Origin: Saprospiraceae bacterium
Lineage (GTDB): Bacteria > Bacteroidota > Bacteroidia > Chitinophagales > Saprospiraceae
Reading direction: 5' to 3'
Assembly: GCA_016714985.1 (NCBI GenBank)
Contig: JADKBS010000027.1
Coordinates: 1-64,000, forward strand
Length of the DNA: 64,000 nt
How positions within the stretch are numbered: the stretch's first letter is position 1; each line of letters opens with the position of its first letter. Below the pieces are notes generated by a model that worked only from the letters and a program-made list of their open reading frames with translations, was not told the DNA's origin and did not search any database. Of the stretch, positions 26,688-34,698 are shown one piece after another. The position numbers were made by a program, and so were the translations under genes.

Positions 26688-26878
26688 AAAAGCCCGTTTC
26701 TTAGGTTAAAAACTGCGGCTATCCCTATCCTCAAATGAGACGAAAGTCACCTTGCAGTGTGCCATAAATCAGCTTGTTTAGGTTGATTCAGACATAGCTT
26801 TATGACGGGTTTGAGAGAGCGTGAAAAGCGGCAAAATGCTCAGGTTTTCTCAAACCCTCTACAAAAAAATTCAAAGCC
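26688..26878. other. Gap with a 10-bp hairpin
   Basis: GGGTTTGAGA (26807-26816) pairs with TCTCAAACCC (26848-26857) over a 31-nt loop, 22 nt before the next start. May be a weak terminator or a 5' leader structure. Nothing else seen. Confidence 0.4.
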
Positions 26879-27244
26879 ATGTCAGAAATAGCGACCTCCA
26901 AGCGGCAAATCACCTTCATCTACAACTCCGATTCAGTGCGGGCCAAAAAAGCGTTGGCATTGATTCAAACGAAGGAGCTTCCCATTCGGGAAATTGATGT
27001 ACTAAACACAAAACTTACGGGCGAGCAAATTGCTGAAATTGCGGGCAACCTACACCTACCAATCCAAGAAATGGTCAATGAAGAGCACCCGTTCTTCAAG
27101 GAGCATTTTGGAAGTGCCGAATTTTCGGATATGGATTTGCTGACCATGATTGAACACAACCCTCAAATATTGAAACAGCCAATTGCCATGCTCGGCGATA
27201 AAACGATTTTGGTGGATACCCCAACAGATGTGCTACAATTGTAG
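26879..27244 (+). CDS. ArsC/Spx-fold protein without the catalytic cysteine
   Basis: 121 aa. The fold follows glutaredoxin-type arsenate reductase: beta strand ITFIYNS, helix, PIREIDVLNTKLT, EHNPQILKQPIAMLGDKTIL (the conserved cis-Pro and final sheet). In true ArsC the first loop is NPxCSKSR; here it reads NSDSVRAKK and the whole chain has no Cys at all. It cannot work by the usual thiol chemistry. A structural or sensing role is possible. It closes the second ars cluster and converges with chrA. Confidence 0.7.
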   Translation: MSEIATSKRQITFIYNSDSVRAKKALALIQTKELPIREIDVLNTKLTGEQIAEIAGNLHLPIQEMVNEEHPFFKEHFGSAEFSDMDLLTMIEHNPQILKQPIAMLGDKTILVDTPTDVLQL

Positions 27245-27245
27245 A

Positions 27246-27335
27246 GAAGTGAGAGGGTGAGAGAGGTGAGAGGGTGAGAGAGTGATAAATCGGGAAATTG
27301 AGGGGTAGATTCAATTTCCCGATTTCTTAATTTCC
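27246..27335. repeat. Iterated words GTGAGAGG and AATTTCCC with terminator hairpin
   Basis: GTGAGAGGGTGAGA is repeated three times (27250-27284). Then AATCGGGAAATTGA (27288-27301) pairs with TCAATTTCCCGATT (27311-27324), and AATTTCCC recurs to ~27342. The hairpin lies between convergent genes and its right arm contains the end of chrA, whose last residues (NWEIKKSGN) are encoded by the repeated word. Confidence 0.65.
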
Positions 27336-28712
27336 CAATTTCCATAAGACTCCAATAACCACGCAGGTTCCAATGGTTTTAGCATATCCAATTTTAATTT
27401 CAAATAAAGAAATAAGGCGATTAAAGTAATAGCAACTGCTCCCCAATCAATGGTCATAAAATTGGGAAATGGGATATTTAACTGTCCATATTCCCTTTGA
27501 TTTACCTCGCCAAATATGGTGTGCAAACTGAACCATATCCCCAAGTTCAAAATGACGCCCACCACGGCTGCTGTGATGCCGGAAAGGGCCGTGGTCAGTG
27601 ATTTATTGCCCCGCAACTGCTCTATATAGGGCGCACCCGTAAAAATGAACAAGAACGATGGCAGGAAAGTCACCCAAGTGACCAGCACCGAAGCCAGTAC
27701 ACCGGCCAGCACGGGGTCGAGCGCTCCCGCATTGCGGAACGCCCCCATGAACCCTACAAACTGCACGACTTGAATGAGCGGCCCCGGCGTCGTTTCGGCC
27801 ATGCCGAGGCCATCAAGCATTTCGCCGGGTTGGAGCCAGCCATAGGTCTCTACCGCTTTTTGGGAAATATAGGCCAGCACTGAATAGGCCCCGCCGAAAG
27901 TCACGAGCGCCGATTGGCTGAAAAAAAGGCTTTGCTGGGTGAAGATATTGTCCTTTCCGAAGGCCAAAAGTAGTGCGGCCACGGGCAAAAGCCACAATGC
28001 CAACCAAAAGGACGCCGTCTTCAATGTCTTTGACAATGAGGGCTTTTCGGGTTTAATGAGGCGGTCAATCAAGCCCTCTTCACCACCTACCACATCGGAA
28101 TGTCCCTTTACCACAAGGAATTTTTGCTCCCATACTTTGCCCCCCACGAATCCAATCAAACCAGCAGCCAGCACAATAATCGGAAAGCTGATTTTGAAAA
28201 AGAAAATAGCCACGAACGCCAGCACCGCTATGCCGACCATGACCTCGTTTTTCAGCGCCTTTTTGCCAATCTTGATGACCGCCCCCACCACAATGGCCAG
28301 TACTGCGGGTTTTATTCCATAAAATATACCCTGCACAATGCCCACGTCTTTCCAAAGCGCATACACGATGCTCAAAATCAAAATAGACAAAAAGCCCGGC
28401 AACACGAAAAGCGCCCCCGGCCACTACCCCACCCCGTCGGCCATGCAGCAGCCAACCGATATAGGTCACAAGCTGCTGCGCTTCTGGCCCCGGCAGCAAC
28501 ATGCAGTAATTGAGGGCGTGAAGGAAGCGGTTTTCGCCCAGCCATTTTTTTTCCTCTACCACGTATTTGTGCATGACGGCGATTTGACCAGCAGGGCCGC
28601 CAAACGCGAAGCTCTGCCGTATTATAATAAGAATGGGCGATTTTTGAGATAGGGATTCGGAGGGCTTCGGAGAGGTGAAGGAACTCAGAGCTTTGAATCC
28701 TTTTTCAACCAT
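27311..28712 (-). CDS. chrA: Chromate transporter, frameshifted in a G run
   Basis: Reads MVEKGFKALSSF from ATG 28712, then RQSFAFGGPAGQIAVMHKYVVEEKKWL and LNYCMLLPGPEAQQL, the signature of the first ChrA half. After GRRGGVVAG the frame changes at ~28407; dropping one G from the five restores VVAGALFVLPGFLSILIL and the rest of the protein down to 27311, including the second-half GMAETTPGPLIQVVQFVGFMGA. About 466 aa, ~10-12 membrane segments. It exports chromate at the inner membrane, but some homologues carry other anions. Probably intact in the real genome. Confidence 0.88.
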
Positions 28713-28740
28713 TGGTGCGCAACGTGTTTGGAGCCTGCCA

Positions 28741-29359
28741 TCAAACTGAAAATACCTGTTGCCACTCTCTCCTCCTTTAATCAGCAAAAAAATACCGCCC
28801 AGCAATCAGTTCAGCCCCAGCCGCACTTTATCGGTGCGGCTGCCGTTTGTATCCTCAAATCAGTGTTGTCCGATTGGAGTGAAGCCTTTCTCTTCCAGCA
28901 CTTCGGCCTTGGTGGTGGCAATGGCGACCAACATGATAAGCGACTGCCTGACAGGGGATCGTCTTGCCAAATCAAGGTTAGCAGAATTTTCAAGGCCGAA
29001 GTTCGGGGTCAGCACAAGTGCTCCACAAACAATCTCATTTTCTTGGTGAAACTCCCAACGAAGGGGCCAAGGAAGTGTTCATTGGGGATTTGGGCAACCC
29101 TTTTCAATTCGGTGCTCTCTGCAAAGCGACCAGCTCCAAGGTTGGCCTTTGGCCGAAAGCAAATGCCAAATACACCGCTCAGGAATGCCTCCTGGATACC
29201 TGGCCTGTCGCCGGGGGGGGGCCCGGCGGGCGGGCCCGGGGCCGGGGGGTCGGAATGAGGGAATACGGCCCCGACCATCAAGCGGATGAGGACAAGGTGG
29301 TGGTTTTTGCGATCAAATGCGTCAAGGTAGCAATTTATTTTTGCTAAACATGTAATCAT
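28741..29359 (-). pseudogene. Disrupted DoxX family membrane protein
   Basis: Pieces of a DoxX protein appear in order but in different frames. HHLVLIRLMVGAVF (29300s) and GAGRFAES/IPNEHFLGPFVGSF (29070-29150) share one frame, a garbled centre follows (~28850-29000), and LLGGIFLLIKGGE lies at ~28800. A stop is likely at 28741-28743 in the frame GGEWQQVFSV. The first part is interrupted at 29213-29250 by an odd run of G and C (nine G, then GCCCGGCGGGCGGG). Several indels and this tract make it either dead or very badly sequenced. The region 29360-29630 upstream has no supported gene. Confidence 0.6.
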
Positions 29360-29630
29360 TTTGGGTTTGATGAATTGTTGACAGTTCTATTAGTCGATGT
29401 TTTGCTAGCAACGTTTTACAAAGAAGTCTGTTGAGATATGAAAAGCCAACGCCTACGTACCTGTTGTAGATAGATTGCAGGTTGATTGCATACCAGCAAT
29501 AAAAAATGGTGGTAGCCAGTCCGGGCATAAACCCCATCACGTAAAACCAACCCGGGGTCAGTCTCGAAACAATCTATTCAATCTGATGGAATGCTTCTTT
29601 GAAGTTCACGTTGATTACCCTCCTTGCCGC

Positions 29631-30281
29631 ATGGAAAAAAGAACCTTCAAAGACAGCATCTACACCGCCATAGCTGGGCTGACAAAAGCCTTCGGCAATG
29701 CCAACCGCCTCGAAATCCTCGACCTGCTGGCCAACGGCGAGAAGACGGTTGAGCAGATCGCCACGCAGACAGCCATCACGGTCGCCAATGCCTCGCAACA
29801 CTTGCAATTGCTGAAAAACGCCCGTTTGGTAAAGGCCCGACGGGAAGGCAATTTCATTTTTTACAGCATCAACGGGCGCAAGGCATACTCCGCATGGCAA
29901 GCCCTGCGTGACTTGGCCTTGGAGGCCGAGCCAGCCGTACAGGTCACGCTGCAACAATACCGCAGGGAAGCCGGCAGTCCTGTGAGCCACCGCCTTGAAA
30001 CACTGCCTGAACCCCACTTGATACAGCTGCTGGATGTTCGCCCTGCCGCTGAATTTGCTGCGGGCCACCTCGAAAACGCCCTATCCATCCCCATCGAAGA
30101 ATTGCCGCAGCGGTTCAGCGAACTGCCCCGCCACCTGACCATCATCACCTATTGCCGTGGGCCATTCTGCACCTTCGCCGACGAGGCGGTGCAATTCCTG
30201 AAAGCCAAAGGCTTCGACGCTGTGCGGCTGGAAGAAACCTACCTCGACCATCGGTTGCAAACCGACGAGTCATGGAACTGA
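29631..30281 (+). CDS. ArsR-type regulator fused to a rhodanese domain
   Basis: 216 aa from ATG 29631 (MEKRTFKDSIYTAIAGLTKAF); an earlier in-frame ATG at 29586 is less likely. Residues 10-90 are a winged helix (TAITVANASQHLQLLKNARLV) and residues ~130-210 a rhodanese domain with active loop YCRGPFCTFADEAV (nucleophile Cys of CRGPFC). The fusion is known widely and is thought to sense reactive sulfur or metal(loid)s. It overlaps the following MFS gene by 10 bp (ATGGAACTGA), so the two are one operon. Confidence 0.88.
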   Translation: MEKRTFKDSIYTAIAGLTKAFGNANRLEILDLLANGEKTVEQIATQTAITVANASQHLQLLKNARLVKARREGNFIFYSINGRKAYSAWQALRDLALEAEPAVQVTLQQYRREAGSPVSHRLETLPEPHLIQLLDVRPAAEFAAGHLENALSIPIEELPQRFSELPRHLTIITYCRGPFCTFADEAVQFLKAKGFDAVRLEETYLDHRLQTDESWN

Positions 30282-31549
30282 AACGATTGCGGATTGCGGA
30301 TTTCGGATTTCGGATTGGGGGCGAAGGACATCCCAAAATCCAAAAGCAGAAAGCAGAAATCAAACTCGGCCTACTTGAAAACTGGCGTCAGTTCAGCCTG
30401 CTGGTCGTCATCAACGCCTTTGTGGGCGGCATGGTCGGGCTGGAGCGCAGCATACTACCGGAGCTGGCGCAACAGGAGTTTGGCATCGCCGCCAAGACGG
30501 CTATCCTGTCGTTCATCGTCGTGTTTGGCATCACGAAAGCCATCACCAACTACTACACCGGGGCGCTCGCCAACCGCTTTGGGCGAAAAAACCTGCTGCT
30601 GCTCGGCTGGGGGCTGTCGTTGCCTGTGCCGCTGCTGTTGATTTACGCACCAGACTGGCAATGGGTCATCGCCGCCAACGTACTGCTCGGCATCCACCAA
30701 GGGCTGTGCTGGTCGAGCACGGTGGTGATGAAAATGGACCTCGTGGGCGACAAAAACCGGGGGCTGGCAATGGGCCTGAACGAGGCTGCTGGCTATCTCG
30801 CCGTAGGTGCTACTGCCTTCGCAACTGGTTGGATAGCAAGCCATTACGGCCTTCGGCCCTACCCGTTCTACATCGGTATCGTGCTGGCCGTGCTGGGGCT
30901 GCTCGGCACTTGGATTTGGGTAAAGGACACCCGCCGCCACGTGGCCGCCGAGGCGGGGCAGTCCAGCGTTGCGAAGCTGAAAAACGTGTTCTGGGAAACG
31001 ACTTGGAAAAACCCCAACCTTGGCGCCGTCACGCAAGCTGGCTTGGTGAACAACCTAAACGACGGCATGGTCTGGGGCCTACTTCCCATGCTGCTGGCTG
31101 CCAAAGACTTTTCGCTGGCGCAAATAGGCGTCATCGTTTCCATCTATCCCGCTGTTTGGGGCTTGGGGCAGTTGGGCACAGGCAAGCTCGCCGACCTTTT
31201 TGACCATAAAAAAATGCTGACCTGGGGCATGGCGCTGCAAGGGCTGGCACTACTCGGCTTCATTCCTGCTTCGCAAAACTGGCAGTACATTGCCCTGAGC
31301 GCCCTGCTCGGCCTCGGCACGGCGGTCGTTTACCCCACCTTCCTAGCCGCCATCGCCGGGCGGACGCATCCGCAGCAACGGGCGGAGAGCATCGGGGTTT
31401 TCCGGCTTTGGCGGGACTTGGGCTACGCCATCGGCGCACTGCTCACGGGCCTCATTGCCGACTGGCTGGGGCTGGATTGGTCGGTGGCTGTGATTGGCGG
31501 GCTGACAGTGGCTTCTGCATGGGTGGTTTGGGCGAGGATGGATTCTTAG
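30272..31549 (+). CDS. MFS efflux transporter
   Basis: 425 aa with 12 predicted membrane segments. Loop 2-3 carries the MFS motif A variant GALANRFGRKNLLLLG. Start at ATG 30272 overlaps the regulator gene. The first ~40 residues (LRIADFGFRIGGEGHPKIQKQK) come from an iterated GCGGATT/TTCGGATT word at 30285-30320; homologues would begin near LGLLENWRQFSLLV. So the N-terminus seems to have been extended by a repeat insertion, or translation starts later. Substrate unknown; context suggests a metal(loid) or toxic compound. Confidence 0.85.
   Translation: MELKRLRIADFGFRIGGEGHPKIQKQKAEIKLGLLENWRQFSLLVVINAFVGGMVGLERSILPELAQQEFGIAAKTAILSFIVVFGITKAITNYYTGALANRFGRKNLLLLGWGLSLPVPLLLIYAPDWQWVIAANVLLGIHQGLCWSSTVVMKMDLVGDKNRGLAMGLNEAAGYLAVGATAFATGWIASHYGLRPYPFYIGIVLAVLGLLGTWIWVKDTRRHVAAEAGQSSVAKLKNVFWETTWKNPNLGAVTQAGLVNNLNDGMVWGLLPMLLAAKDFSLAQIGVIVSIYPAVWGLGQLGTGKLADLFDHKKMLTWGMALQGLALLGFIPASQNWQYIALSALLGLGTAVVYPTFLAAIAGRTHPQQRAESIGVFRLWRDLGYAIGALLTGLIADWLGLDWSVAVIGGLTVASAWVVWARMDS
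30285..30320 (+). repeat. Iterated word CGGATT inside the MFS reading frame
   Basis: ATTGCGGATTGCGG followed by ATTTCGGATTTCGGATTGG: five imperfect copies of (TT)CGGATT. It sits just after the regulator's stop codon and is read as part of the transporter's N-terminus. Confidence 0.65.
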
Positions 31550-31617
31550 TACGGTTTTTGCTGCAATCAACATCTCATGGGCGTTGCCCAATCAAAAATA
31601 TCCTCGTTATAAACGGT

Positions 31618-34125
31618 ATGAACTATAAGGGCTTTCATTTCCCCATCCAACACAGGGCGGTTGCGCTTGTTTTGGCTTTGGTATTTGCCCTAAATATTCA
31701 AGCCCAAAAAGCTGCTCCTGCTGCTTTGCAATCCACCGAAAACTCCAATGAAATAGTCGGAACCATCCTTGACCGGGACACCAAGCTGCCTTTGGAGTTT
31801 AGCACGGTTTCCTTGTTTTCAAAAAAGGACAGCTCCCTGCTGACCGGGACGACCACCATTGCTAATGGTAGTTTTTTGCTGAAAACCTGTCACCACGATT
31901 TTTTCATCAAAATAGAATACCTCGCCTATTTGCCTGCTTATTTCGGCGAAGCCGAACCAACTGCTCGGCTGGAATTGGGCGTGGTCGAACTGGTGCCCGA
32001 TGTGTCGAGGATGGCAGCGGTGGAGGTACGGGCTACGAAAAGCTCGGTGACGATGGTGCTGGACAAACGGGTGTTCAACGTGGGGCAAGACCTGACCAGT
32101 GCTGGCGGCACGGCGGAGGACGTACTGCGCAATGTGCCCGGCATCTCGGTGGACAACGACGGCAGGTTCAGCCTGCGGGGGAGCGGCACTATCCGCATCC
32201 TCTTGAACGGCAGGGGTTCTTCCCTGGTTAGCGACGACAACCTGTCGGGGCTGCGGCAAATCAGGGCGAGCCAAATCGAGCGCATCGAAATCATCACCAA
32301 CCCATCAGCCCGGTACGAGGCGGAGGGCATGGCAGGCATCGTGAACATCGTGCTGAAAACCAGCCAGAAAAAAGGGCTGAACAGCGCTGTGGATGCGCAT
32401 TTTGGCAACAACGACAACATGGGCTTAGGTGCCACCCTCAATTACAGCAAGGGCAGGTTCAACGGCTTTTTTGGCACTGGCATTTGGTATGCCAACAGGC
32501 CCGGCGAGGGCAGCTTCCGCAATAGATTTTACGACCTTGGCCAACCCGACAGCACCGTTTTTTCGAGCATGGACCGCACACACAAGCGGGCATCGCTGCC
32601 GGGCTTCGTCAAGTTCGGTGCCGACTACTATCTGAACCTGCAAAACATCATCACCACCTCCCTCGCTTATCGCCGGAGCAACGGGGAGAACGCCTCCGAT
32701 TTGACCTATGAAGACGCCATTGGCAGCGTTGGCAATGTTTACCAAATCACAAAACGAACGGAGGAGGAAGCGGAGCAGGAATCAGATTTGCTTTACTCAC
32801 TGATTTACAAAAGGCAGTTTTCGAAGGAGGGCCAGCAGCTTATTGCCGATTTTCAGTTTGAGGAGAAATCGGCGGAGAAGACCTCCGTGTTCGGGGAGCA
32901 ATATTTCGATGGGGCAAACAATCCGTTGAGCGGGGTGGACTACCTGCAATTGTCGGGAAATGAGGAAGGGAACCGCAGGCTCGGCGGCAACCTGGACTAT
33001 ATCTTGCCCTTCGGGAAAGATGGCAAGTTCGAGGCGGGCTGGCAAAGCTCTTTCCGGAGAATTTCCAACAATTACGAAGTACGTGAAATCGTGAACAATG
33101 TCGAGAACCCAGATGCGGATTTCACCAACGACTTTTTGTACCAAGAGGCGATTCACGGGGCCTACGTCAATTTTGGCAACAGCCTCAAAAAGCTTTCCTA
33201 CCAGACCGGCTTACGGGTCGAGCGCTCGGACGTGACCACTGAGCTGCTCGCCACCAACCTCACCAATCCACGGCAGTACGCCGACCTTTTCCCCAGTGCG
33301 TTTTTGGCGTACAAACTGTCAGAAACGGATGCGCTCCAATTGAGCTACAGCCGCCGCATCCAGCGCCCAGTTTACTCGGACTTGAACCCGTTTTTCACCA
33401 TCCGTGACCGAAGGAACATTTTTCGGGGCAACCCCAATATCGAGCCGGAGTACACGAATGCCTACGAATTGGGCTATATCCGCTACTGGGAAAAGGCGTC
33501 GCTGAGTTCGGTCGCCTATTACCGCTGGACGAAAAACGTCATCAAACGGCTGCAACGCATAGACGCTGATTTTCCGGGCGTGACCATCACACAGGCGGAA
33601 AACCTCGACTTCAAACGGAACTACGGCGTGGAGTTCACCTATGCATATTTCCCCAACCCAAAATGGCGGCTCAATGGCGACGTGAACCTCTACCACTCGC
33701 TTTCCAAGGGCAGTTTCCTGCACGAAGGTAAAGCGGTTTTCGTCGGTGGCGGGTCATTCACGATGGAATCGAAGGCAAGTTCGAGGTACAGCATTAAAGA
33801 GAAACTGCATACCCAAATCACTCTTAGCTACGCTGCCCCCCGCACCACCACGCAGGGCCTCAACCGGGCCACCACGGCATTTGACCTTGCTGTGGGCGTT
33901 GATTTTTTGAAGAAAAACGGCACATTGACGCTCAGCGTCAACGACCTGTTCAACAGCCGCCGCCGCCGTTCTTTTTCGGAGGATGCGACTTTCTTTTCCG
34001 AGGACAATTTCCTGTGGCAATCCCGCACGGTGCTGCTTTCCTTCCACTATCGCATCAACCAGCAGAAGGAGCCGAACCGGGTTTACATTAATCCGTTTGT
34101 GGAGGAAAATGTTGAGGAGTATTGA
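31618..34125 (+). CDS. TonB-dependent outer-membrane receptor (OMP beta-barrel family)
   Basis: 835 aa from ATG 31618. Signal peptide 1-~30 (ALVFALNIQAQ). Then a carboxypeptidase-regulatory-like domain (IVGTILDRDTKLPLEFSTVSLFSK), a plug (TAEDVLRNVPGISVDNDG, GTIRILLNGRGS, IEIITNPSARYEAEGMAGIVNIVLK) and a long barrel with LSYSRRIQRP and the final LSFHYR. No SusD neighbour, so this is not a classical polysaccharide utilisation locus. It lies 68 nt after the MFS gene. The ligand, perhaps a metal chelate, is not shown. Confidence 0.88.
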   Translation: MNYKGFHFPIQHRAVALVLALVFALNIQAQKAAPAALQSTENSNEIVGTILDRDTKLPLEFSTVSLFSKKDSSLLTGTTTIANGSFLLKTCHHDFFIKIEYLAYLPAYFGEAEPTARLELGVVELVPDVSRMAAVEVRATKSSVTMVLDKRVFNVGQDLTSAGGTAEDVLRNVPGISVDNDGRFSLRGSGTIRILLNGRGSSLVSDDNLSGLRQIRASQIERIEIITNPSARYEAEGMAGIVNIVLKTSQKKGLNSAVDAHFGNNDNMGLGATLNYSKGRFNGFFGTGIWYANRPGEGSFRNRFYDLGQPDSTVFSSMDRTHKRASLPGFVKFGADYYLNLQNIITTSLAYRRSNGENASDLTYEDAIGSVGNVYQITKRTEEEAEQESDLLYSLIYKRQFSKEGQQLIADFQFEEKSAEKTSVFGEQYFDGANNPLSGVDYLQLSGNEEGNRRLGGNLDYILPFGKDGKFEAGWQSSFRRISNNYEVREIVNNVENPDADFTNDFLYQEAIHGAYVNFGNSLKKLSYQTGLRVERSDVTTELLATNLTNPRQYADLFPSAFLAYKLSETDALQLSYSRRIQRPVYSDLNPFFTIRDRRNIFRGNPNIEPEYTNAYELGYIRYWEKASLSSVAYYRWTKNVIKRLQRIDADFPGVTITQAENLDFKRNYGVEFTYAYFPNPKWRLNGDVNLYHSLSKGSFLHEGKAVFVGGGSFTMESKASSRYSIKEKLHTQITLSYAAPRTTTQGLNRATTAFDLAVGVDFLKKNGTLTLSVNDLFNSRRRRSFSEDATFFSEDNFLWQSRTVLLSFHYRINQQKEPNRVYINPFVEENVEEY

Positions 34126-34169
34126 AAGGTACGAGCCTTTACCTGCTCAGCATGAAAGTTTCCATAAGA

Positions 34170-34592
34170 TTAGGCGGGCAAATCGTTCCCGTCAACCATG
34201 CGACGCACGGTGATGTCTTGAAGCGCTTGCAGGGTCTGGATGCGTACGTAGGTCATGGCACGGCGCACTTCGCAGGTGGCGAGGTCGTCGCAGTCGGTGC
34301 AGACTTTGTAGAAATTGAGGGAAGCACAGTAGGTCAGGGCAATAGGGCCTTCAAACATGCGGTGGATGTCGGCAAGGCTAATGTTTTCTGGTTTTTTCAA
34401 AAGGCGGTAGCCACCGTGGGCACCCTGCACGCTCTCTACGAGGTGGTGGTTTTTCAATTCAATCAGGATGGATTCGAGGAATTTTTTGGGGATATGGCAT
34501 CGTTCGGCAATGTCCTTGGTCTTGGCAAGTCCATCAGATTTGGCTAGGTGCACGAGCGCCTTAATGGCGTATTTTGCTTTTTGAGTCAACAT
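34170..34592 (-). CDS. Rrf2 family transcriptional regulator
   Basis: 140 aa: MLTQKAKYAIKALVHLA with the winged helix IPKKFLESILIELKNHHLVESVQGAHGGYRLLK typical of Rrf2/IscR. Cysteines in CASLNFYKVCTDCDDLATC (~89-107) are placed like the Fe-S ligands of IscR and RsrR, with one more than the usual three. Probably an Fe-S or redox sensor. Stands alone and converges with the receptor gene 44 nt away. Confidence 0.88.
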   Translation of the reverse strand: MLTQKAKYAIKALVHLAKSDGLAKTKDIAERCHIPKKFLESILIELKNHHLVESVQGAHGGYRLLKKPENISLADIHRMFEGPIALTYCASLNFYKVCTDCDDLATCEVRRAMTYVRIQTLQALQDITVRRMVDGNDLPA

Positions 34593-34698
34593 TTATCCTG
34601 CATTTGCGGAGCAAAGTAAGCAAGAATCGTTTTGAATGAAAAGTATTTTATATTGAATGGCAATAGATTCTTGGGCAACCCTTCAAAACCAGCCATTC

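Noticed and set aside
29322..29540. 72-codon minus-strand ORF with a hydrophobic start (MMGFMPGLATTIFYCW)
   Set aside because: No family match by eye, it overlaps the broken DoxX region, and that stretch has poor sequence quality.
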